DNA of 11,720 nt from Rickettsiales bacterium (GTDB lineage Bacteria; Pseudomonadota; Alphaproteobacteria; Rickettsiales; UBA1997), in contig JAOFKK010000028.1 in NCBI GenBank assembly GCA_028040005.1, positions 1 to 11,720 of the forward strand. Direction: 5' to 3'. A model generated the notes under the pieces. That model searched no databases. It was not told the origin of the DNA and was given only the letters and a program-made list of their open reading frames with translations. Position numbers and translations under genes: made by a program. The stretch's first letter is position 1. Every line of letters begins with the position of its first letter. Positions 7,417 to 11,720 of this stretch are shown here, in pieces.

Positions 7417-7491
7417 GCGGGCGTAGCTCAGTGGTAGAGCACAACCTTGCCAAGGTTGGGGTCGAGGGTTCGAACCCCTTCGCCCGCTCCA
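7417..7491 (+). tRNA. tRNA-Gly (anticodon GCC)
   Basis: A complete 75-nt cloverleaf. The acceptor arms GCGGGCG (7417-7423) and CGCCCGC (7481-7487) pair perfectly. The D arm contains GTAGCTCAGTGGTAGAGC. The anticodon stem CAACC/GGTTG (7442-7446 / 7454-7458) encloses loop TTGCCAA with anticodon GCC at 7449-7451, reading GGC and GGU. The T arm carries GGTTCGAACCC. Discriminator T7488 is followed by an encoded CCA (7489-7491). No integrase or duplicated tRNA 3' end is seen nearby, so there is no sign of use as an integration site. Confidence 0.98.
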
Positions 7492-7655
7492 GATGTATCT
7501 TATACCATTTTCTAACTTTAAAGCAACTTTATTGCTAATTGGAATTGGATATTTTACCTATGATTTTTTGACGCAAATATTAAGCATCTTTTCCCATAAA
7601 ATTCATGGATAAAATTATCAATTACCAATAGTAACCTAAAGAATTATAGGAAATA

Positions 7656-7682
7656 TTGCTTTAAAATAGAAAATGCTATATT
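7656..7682 (+). promoter_or_regulatory. Extended -10 promoter for guaA
   Basis: TATATT (7677-7682) is preceded by TG one base upstream (7674-7675), an extended -10 element. TTGCTT (7656-7661) is a -35 candidate at a short 15-base spacing, which an extended -10 can tolerate. Transcription would begin near 7689, only about 15 bases before the guaA ATG at 7704. That leaves no room for a riboswitch. A small palindrome (TAGAA-GT-TTCTA, 7682-7693) overlaps the start region. Confidence 0.45.
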
Positions 7683-7703
7683 AGAAGTTTCTATATCTAT
7701 TTC

Positions 7704-9239
7704 ATGAATTCAGTCTTAATAATCGATTTCGGTAGCCAAGTTACAGAATTAATCGCCCGAAGAGTCAGAGAATTATCAGTTTTTTCTATTGTTAAAAATT
7801 GCAATATTACATTGGATGAAATTAAAAAATTAAATCCAAAAGCTATTATTTTTTCTGGTGGCCCTAACTCGGTTAATGAGGATTTTTCTCCCCAAATTAA
7901 TAAAGATATTTTTGATCTTAATATTCCAATTTTAGGTATTTGCTATGGTCAACAATTAATAGCAAAATTACTAGGTGGTAAGGTAGAATCAGCCAATGAG
8001 AGGGAATTTGGCAAGGCCATGATCAATATTGAGTCAAATTCAGATCTTTTTGCCAATTTTAATAATAATCAAAGTCAAGTCTGGATGTCACATGGCGATG
8101 TCATGACCAAAATTCCTGATAATTTTAAAATTATTGCAACAACTAATAACGCCCCTTTTGCAGCCATTGAATGTAAAGAGAGAAAAATATATGGCGTACA
8201 ATTTCATCCCGAAGTTTCTCACTCTTTAGAGGGTGAAAAATTAATATCAAATTTTGTCCTAAAGATTGCCAATTGCCAGCAAGATTGGAATATGGGCAAT
8301 TTTATGAATGATCAAATTGACCAAGTTAAAAAACAAGTTGGTAATGAAAAAGTTATTTGCGGCTTAAGTGGTGGGGTTGATTCTTCTGTTGTTGCAGCCT
8401 TAATCCATAAAGCAATTGGTAATAATTTAGTTTGTATTTTCGTTGATCATGGCTTATTGCGCAAAGATGAGGGTAAGGAAGTAAAAGAAGTTTTTGAAAA
8501 TCACTTTAAAATTAATTTAGTTTATATTGACGCTAGGGATGTATTTTTAAATAATCTAAAGGGCGTTTCTGATCCTGAAAAGAAGAGAAAAATAATTGGT
8601 AAAACTTTTATTGATATTTTTGATGCCGAATCTGCCAAAATTAATGCAAAATTTTTGGCTCAAGGAACTTTATATCCCGATATTATTGAATCTTCTCACC
8701 CAAATTCTGGCAATAGTAAAACTATTAAGTCTCACCATAATGTTGGAGGCTTACCTGAAGATATGAAATTAGAATTAGTTGAGCCAGTTAAGACATTATT
8801 TAAGGATGAAGTTAGAAAATTAGGTAGTAAATTAGGCCTTCCTGATAAAATTATTAATCGCCACCCCTTCCCTGGCCCAGGATTGGCTATTCGTATTTTA
8901 AGCGACATCTCAGAAGATAAAATCAAAATTTTACAACAGGCCGATGCTATTTATATTGAAGAATTAAAGAAAAATAACCTTTATGACAAAATTTGGCAGG
9001 CCTTTTGCGTACTACTTCCTGTTAAAACAGTTGGGGTAATGGGCGATGAAAGAACTTATGAATATGTTTTATCGATTAGGGCCGTTACCTCCATTGATGG
9101 CATGACTGCTGATATTTATCATTTTGATACTAGATTTTTATCTGAAGTTTCTGGCAAAATAATATCTCAAGTCAGAGGTGTTAATCGCGTAACTTATGAC
9201 GTAACTTCAAAACCACCAGGAACTATTGAGTGGGAGTAA
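7704..9239 (+). CDS. guaA: GMP synthase (glutamine-hydrolysing)
   Basis: Converts XMP to GMP using ATP and glutamine-derived ammonia, the last step of de novo guanine nucleotide synthesis, in the cytoplasm. It is complete at 511 aa with both domains. The class I glutamine amidotransferase domain (about 1-190) has nucleophile C80 in GICYGQQ and the His/Glu pair H168 and E170 in QFHPEV. The ATP pyrophosphatase domain begins near 205, with the PP-loop SGGVDSS (222-228). The C-terminal dimerisation/XMP-binding domain includes RHPFPGPGLAIR and ends in the conserved TIEWE. No key residue is missing. The gene stands alone behind the tRNA with its own promoter; guaB is not in the window. Confidence 0.98.
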   Translation: MNSVLIIDFGSQVTELIARRVRELSVFSIVKNCNITLDEIKKLNPKAIIFSGGPNSVNEDFSPQINKDIFDLNIPILGICYGQQLIAKLLGGKVESANEREFGKAMINIESNSDLFANFNNNQSQVWMSHGDVMTKIPDNFKIIATTNNAPFAAIECKERKIYGVQFHPEVSHSLEGEKLISNFVLKIANCQQDWNMGNFMNDQIDQVKKQVGNEKVICGLSGGVDSSVVAALIHKAIGNNLVCIFVDHGLLRKDEGKEVKEVFENHFKINLVYIDARDVFLNNLKGVSDPEKKRKIIGKTFIDIFDAESAKINAKFLAQGTLYPDIIESSHPNSGNSKTIKSHHNVGGLPEDMKLELVEPVKTLFKDEVRKLGSKLGLPDKIINRHPFPGPGLAIRILSDISEDKIKILQQADAIYIEELKKNNLYDKIWQAFCVLLPVKTVGVMGDERTYEYVLSIRAVTSIDGMTADIYHFDTRFLSEVSGKIISQVRGVNRVTYDVTSKPPGTIEWE

Positions 9240-9243
9240 TATA

Positions 9244-9275
9244 ATTTATCAAAAATAACTATATATTTGATAAAT
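9244..9275. repeat. 10-bp inverted repeat after guaA
   Basis: ATTTATCAAA (9244-9253) and TTTGATAAAT (9266-9275) pair perfectly around a 12-base loop, starting five bases after the guaA stop codon. It may end or protect the guaA transcript, but no T-run follows, so it is not a canonical terminator. Confidence 0.45.
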
Positions 9276-9305
9276 CATTAAAAGTCTAATAAATTTTTAA
9301 TGATT
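9273..9305. repeat. 11-bp inverted repeat overlapping the previous one
   Basis: AATCATTAAAA (9273-9283) and TTTTAATGATT (9295-9305) pair perfectly around an 11-base loop. Its left arm shares three bases with the preceding hairpin and its right arm shares bases with a third inverted pair (ATGATTAT 9300-9307 with ATAATCAT 9350-9357), so neighbouring stems compete. Confidence 0.45.
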
Positions 9306-9328
9306 ATGCAAAGGTCTCTTAAGTGGAG

Positions 9329-9346
9329 AAATTGCGCAAATTGCGC
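9329..9346. repeat. Perfect 9-bp tandem repeat containing GCGC palindrome
   Basis: AAATTGCGC occurs twice back to back. The junction also forms the palindrome GCGCAA-A-TTGCGC (9334-9346). This is a local GC-rich island in an AT-rich spacer and lies inside the loop of the ATGATTAT/ATAATCAT pair (9300-9357). It could be a protein-binding site or the core of a small structured RNA; no known family is recognised. Confidence 0.4.
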
Positions 9347-9400
9347 TAGATAATCATGATTTTTGGTTTTAAACAAATAATTATTAGGGCAGAAAACCTA

Positions 9401-9628
9401 TTAGTGATGATCACCGTAGATATGGGAGCTCTGCGTTCCCTCAACCCTTGGATGTCCTGGTCTTGTACTAGGTTGCCCTTTCCCTATTGATAATAGGTTG
9501 TCAAATCCTTCTTTTTTTTCAACTTGTGGTGGCGGATTATCTCTCACCCTTTCTGCACTATCAGGTCCTGCTCCAGACGCCGATCCTTGATCATAACCCC
9601 TCCCTTCTTCTACAGCTTGTTCGGGCAT
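9401..9628 (-). CDS. Hypothetical Pro/Gly-rich protein, probable frameshifted C-terminal part of the 9669-10898 gene
   Basis: A 75-residue open frame of unrecognised function, rich in Gly, Pro, Ser, Glu and His, with no hydrophobic segment; it reads as a disordered tail (DNPPPQVEKK, QPSTRPGHPRVEG, ending GDHH). The frame stays open upstream of the ATG to 9703, overlapping the end of the neighbouring ORF, in the +1 frame relative to it. The bases before the ATG encode a Cys-rich stretch, LLCCCAGRR. Joining both frames by skipping one base would give a 498-residue protein. G+C is much higher than elsewhere: 32 of 60 in 9421-9480 and 33 of 60 in 9541-9600 by hand count. A purine-rich GGAAGAAGAG about 11 bases before the ATG could act as a ribosome site if this is a separate gene. 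The existence of a product here is uncertain. Confidence 0.5.
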   Translation of the reverse strand: MPEQAVEEGRGYDQGSASGAGPDSAERVRDNPPPQVEKKEGFDNLLSIGKGQPSTRPGHPRVEGTQSSHIYGDHH

Positions 9629-9668
9629 TACTTGTGAAACTCTTCTTCCCGCGCAACAACAAAGTAAA

Positions 9669-10898
9669 TCAGATAAACAAGAAAATCTCAGACGGCACCT
9701 CCATTACCTTAGACATTCCTTGGATTATAGGTTCTTGACTATAATATGAGGCAAAGGCAAGAATAAGATTTAAAGATGACTCAACCACAAAATTAGGTAA
9801 TTTTGATTCATTATCAAGTTTTTCTAAGGCATGTTCATTAATATAACCCGCTACCAATAATGACGCAGAATATGTAATGGAAACATATAATAAAAATTCT
9901 CCAATATCATCGACAATACCACGTTCATCTCTCATGATCTGAGCCATTTTCTGTATATATTCATCCTCCTCTTCATTTCTAGCTACATCTTTTTGATTAT
10001 TACGTTTATCACATATTGCACCTGCTGCAACAATCATAAATACCATAACTGCATGTAAGGAAAAATTAACAAGATCAAACTGGGTTTCCTCATCACCAGC
10101 ACGCAATGAAGACATTATATCAGTAGATAATTCAGTGTCTTTTAGTGAAGAGGTAAGTATCTTAGCTATAGGTGGCGTTAGATTACTTAAAACAAGACAG
10201 GTTATAGCAGCCCTAGAAAAAACCTCCCCTGCCTCTTCGTCAATTCGTGCCAAAACAGCCTCATCCTTTGAGTTTATTCTAGTAATTAGATCTTTTAGCG
10301 CTCTTACTCCGTTACTGCTAAAACTATTACCATAAGGTGGTTCATCTGGTTGCTGACCACTACTCGATGCGCCATTTTCACTAGATACATAACTCATATC
10401 CTTATTACTATCTGGAGCTGATTGTACTGGCAATCGACCTTTGCATGTTGAATAGACTTGTCTTGATGATTTTATTAATATTATAAGAGTGGTACTTAAA
10501 GCTAAAGGAGATAATTTTGAATCCTGAACTTCTTCTAAGAAATCACTTGTGATTGTCATATGCATTATTCCACTTAAAATCCTTGCTGGACCTGAAGTAA
10601 GAACTAGCATTTTTTTAATTTCATCTCGTAACGCAACACTAAAACTCCTTTTTGAATGAAGAAAAGTTCTTATCTCCTGAGCTTCTTCAGGAGATTCTTG
10701 TCGTCCCAATATATCTACTATCTTATCTAAAAAATCTAATTCAATATCGCCTTCGCCACTAGAAATATTGGGAGCGCTACTTCTGCGATGACTACTGGGA
10801 CTCCCATTGTTAGTGCCTGTGGGGTATGATAATGATCTGACGAACGGGCCTGTTGTACTTTCTTTTATTGAAAGATGTGCACTAGCTAATGAGGGCAT
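9669..10898 (-). CDS. Hypothetical protein, helical, probable membrane segments, orphan
   Basis: An unrecognised 409-residue protein. Residues 1-50 are a low-complexity Ser/Thr/Pro/Gly-rich leader without a signal peptide. Residues 51-155 look helical, with a hydrophobic patch at 131-142. Residues 155-196 are another Ser/Pro/Gln-rich linker. Residues 200-400 are helical with four hydrophobic stretches (226-248, 276-296, 332-353, 370-386), of which 276-296 and 332-353 are the best transmembrane candidates, separated by a highly charged loop (297-328). This layout, with disordered ends and internal helices, could suit a secreted or membrane-inserted effector of an intracellular bacterium, but that is inference only. 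It ends in TGA, the only TGA stop among the genes here, exactly where an open +1 frame continues. A perfect TATAAT lies 17 bases before the start codon. No Shine-Dalgarno is present. Confidence 0.7.
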   Translation of the reverse strand: MPSLASAHLSIKESTTGPFVRSLSYPTGTNNGSPSSHRRSSAPNISSGEGDIELDFLDKIVDILGRQESPEEAQEIRTFLHSKRSFSVALRDEIKKMLVLTSGPARILSGIMHMTITSDFLEEVQDSKLSPLALSTTLIILIKSSRQVYSTCKGRLPVQSAPDSNKDMSYVSSENGASSSGQQPDEPPYGNSFSSNGVRALKDLITRINSKDEAVLARIDEEAGEVFSRAAITCLVLSNLTPPIAKILTSSLKDTELSTDIMSSLRAGDEETQFDLVNFSLHAVMVFMIVAAGAICDKRNNQKDVARNEEEDEYIQKMAQIMRDERGIVDDIGEFLLYVSITYSASLLVAGYINEHALEKLDNESKLPNFVVESSLNLILAFASYYSQEPIIQGMSKVMEVPSEIFLFI

Positions 10899-10914
10899 AA
10901 TTAATTAATAAATA

Positions 10915-10920
10915 ATTATA
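10915..10920 (-). promoter_or_regulatory. -10 box (TATAAT) for the orphan gene
   Basis: Read on the minus strand, a perfect TATAAT lies 17 to 22 bases before the ATG at 10898. At 16-18 bases upstream of it only weak -35 candidates (CATAAA, TCATAA) are present. The transcript would have a leader of about 10 bases. Spacing to the start codon is short but workable for a near-leaderless mRNA. Confidence 0.4.
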
Positions 10921-10974
10921 AAAAGAGTGGTAGTGCTTTATGACATTATTTTTATTAAAAAAAATAGCAAGCTA

Positions 10975-11007
10975 ATTTTTATAAAATATGATATTACTTA
11001 TAAAAAT
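10975..11007. repeat. AT-only inverted repeat in the polA-orphan spacer
   Basis: ATTTTTATAA (10975-10984) and TTATAAAAAT (10998-11007) pair perfectly around 13 bases. The 207-base spacer (10899-11105) otherwise shows no gene; I see only a short GTAAGTAAGT-type run near 11025-11035. The hairpin may help end polA transcription, but a stem without any G-C pair is weak. Confidence 0.3.
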
Positions 11008-11098
11008 ATAATCTATAAATAGGAAGTAAGTAAGTTATCAAAATCAATATAAAGATCTTAATATTGCTGACTAGAACAGTGATTAACTTGCGATCATC

Positions 11099-11125
11099 TT
11101 AATGATTATGACCAAAAATCATTAA
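11099..11125. repeat. Hairpin spanning the polA stop codon
   Basis: TTAATGATT (11099-11107) and AATCATTAA (11117-11125) pair perfectly with a 9-base loop. It overlaps the polA stop codon (11108-11106). No T-run follows on the minus strand, so a terminator role is uncertain. Confidence 0.3.
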
Positions 11126-11720
11126 TTTTTACATCCACCTTTAAAGTGACATCAATTAATTTTATATTTTCCATAATTTGTACTATCAAATTGTTTATTT
11201 TTTCAATTTCATCATCTGGCGCTTCAATAATTAATTCATCATGAATTTGCAATAGCATTTTTGATTTATAATTACCTTGCATTAATGCATGATCTAGATC
11301 AATCATGGCCTGCTTAATAATATCTGCCGCACTACCTTGAATTGGAGCATTGATTGCCAATCTTTCTTCAAAAGATCGTCTAATATGATTTTTACTATTA
11401 ATTTCGGGTAAAAAACATTTGCGACCAATAATTGTTTCTACAAAACCATCTTTTCTGGCAATATCTTTAACCTGTTCCATAAATTCTTTAATTTGTGGGT
11501 AGGTTTTAAAATATTGATCCATATATTTTTTAGCATCAGCTTTAGAAATTTTTAATTGCTTAGCAAGTCCAAAGGAGCTAATACCATAAATTATTCCAAA
11601 ATTAATAGCCTTAGCCTTACGCCTTAAATCAGAAGTTACTTCATTTAACGCAACATTAAATACCTCACTAGCAGTAATAGCGTGAATATCCTTATCATCA
11701 ATAAAAGCCTGTTTTAAATT
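11106..11720 (-). CDS. polA: DNA polymerase I, C-terminal part (5' end outside window)
   Basis: The last 204 codons of DNA polymerase I, which fills gaps in repair and replaces Okazaki primers. The frame is open from the window edge at 11720, well upstream of the internal ATG at 11522. The fingers O-helix (motif B) is at 11624-11586, RRKAKAINFGIIYG, with the dNTP-contacting Arg, Lys, Phe and Tyr all present. The Phe in NFG is the position that disfavours dideoxynucleotides. Motif C, QIHDELIIEAP, has the catalytic Asp at 11240-11238 (HDE). The conserved AINAPIQGSAADIIKQAM block lies between. The protein ends KINDFWS, close to the usual family end. The 5' nuclease and 3'-5' exonuclease domains would be outside the window, so their presence is unknown. 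Confidence 0.97.
   Translation of the reverse strand, partial: NLKQAFIDDKDIHAITASEVFNVALNEVTSDLRRKAKAINFGIIYGISSFGLAKQLKISKADAKKYMDQYFKTYPQIKEFMEQVKDIARKDGFVETIIGRKCFLPEINSKNHIRRSFEERLAINAPIQGSAADIIKQAMIDLDHALMQGNYKSKMLLQIHDELIIEAPDDEIEKINNLIVQIMENIKLIDVTLKVDVKINDFWS

Noticed and set aside
7417..7491. tRNA-Gly as an integration site
   Set aside because: No integrase gene, no direct repeat of the tRNA 3' end and no foreign-looking island directly next to it; guaA follows.
7492..7703. Guanine/purine riboswitch or structured leader in front of guaA
   Set aside because: The predicted start of transcription leaves only about 15 bases before the ATG, and the spacer shows no conserved three-way-junction pattern, only short weak inverted repeats.
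8732..8926. Minus-strand open frame inside guaA, and similar antisense frames at 5405-5596, 91-288, 352-555, 2254-2436 and 10135-10335
   Set aside because: They lie wholly or mainly over well-supported genes, have compositions expected of shadow frames, and show no recognisable domain.
9598..9671. Readthrough of the TGA at the end of the 409-residue ORF (TGA recoded as Trp)
   Set aside because: In the same frame another TGA appears after about 25 codons of unremarkable sequence, while the +1 frame stays open for 89 codons. A frameshift explains the layout better than a code change, and the other genes use TGG for Trp.
1..11720. CRISPR array, insertion sequence, toxin-antitoxin pair or phage genes
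   Set aside because: No regularly spaced repeats, no transposase or integrase motifs, and no paired small genes were seen; the repeats found are short local palindromes.

Overview
The window is AT-rich (roughly 30% G+C by eye in most genes) and reads as a chromosome segment of a reduced alphaproteobacterium, most likely Rickettsiales-like. The grounds are: two F0 stator genes (b and b') next to subunit c, a Cys-free L31 with the D-x-x-KH-x-AW signature I associate with Rickettsia-type L31, a TopA with alphaproteobacterial-style C-terminal repeats, and long AT-rich spacers. Retention of pyrC and guaA argues against the genus Rickettsia itself and fits relatives that still make nucleotides (Anaplasmataceae, Midichloriaceae or similar). 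This placement is inference; there is no rRNA here.

Layout. Positions 60-2384 (minus strand): glycosyltransferase, then atpE - atpF' - atpF - rpmE, with a good promoter in front of atpE. Positions 2614-7359 (plus): a membrane-anchored DsbA-family oxidoreductase, topA, a hairpin plus T-run, and pyrC with its own promoter. Positions 7417-7491: tRNA-Gly(GCC) with a clear promoter. Positions 7704-9239: guaA. Positions 9240-9400: a spacer packed with overlapping inverted and direct repeats. Positions 9401-10898 (minus): an orphan, unrecognised protein whose reading frame appears to break near its 3' end and continue in the +1 frame. Positions 11106-11720 (minus): the C-terminal polymerase part of polA, cut by the window edge.

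The genes are mostly housekeeping: ATP synthase membrane sector, ribosome, DNA topology and repair, pyrimidine and GMP synthesis, envelope glycosylation and disulfide chemistry. They look like independent transcription units rather than one pathway. The part that is not routine is 9240-10898: an orphan helical protein, probably membrane-associated, with a G+C-rich, Pro/Gly-rich tail in a shifted frame and a structured spacer after it. No CRISPR array, insertion sequence or prophage is visible. None of the ten complete recognised or main ORFs has a Shine-Dalgarno sequence in front of its start.
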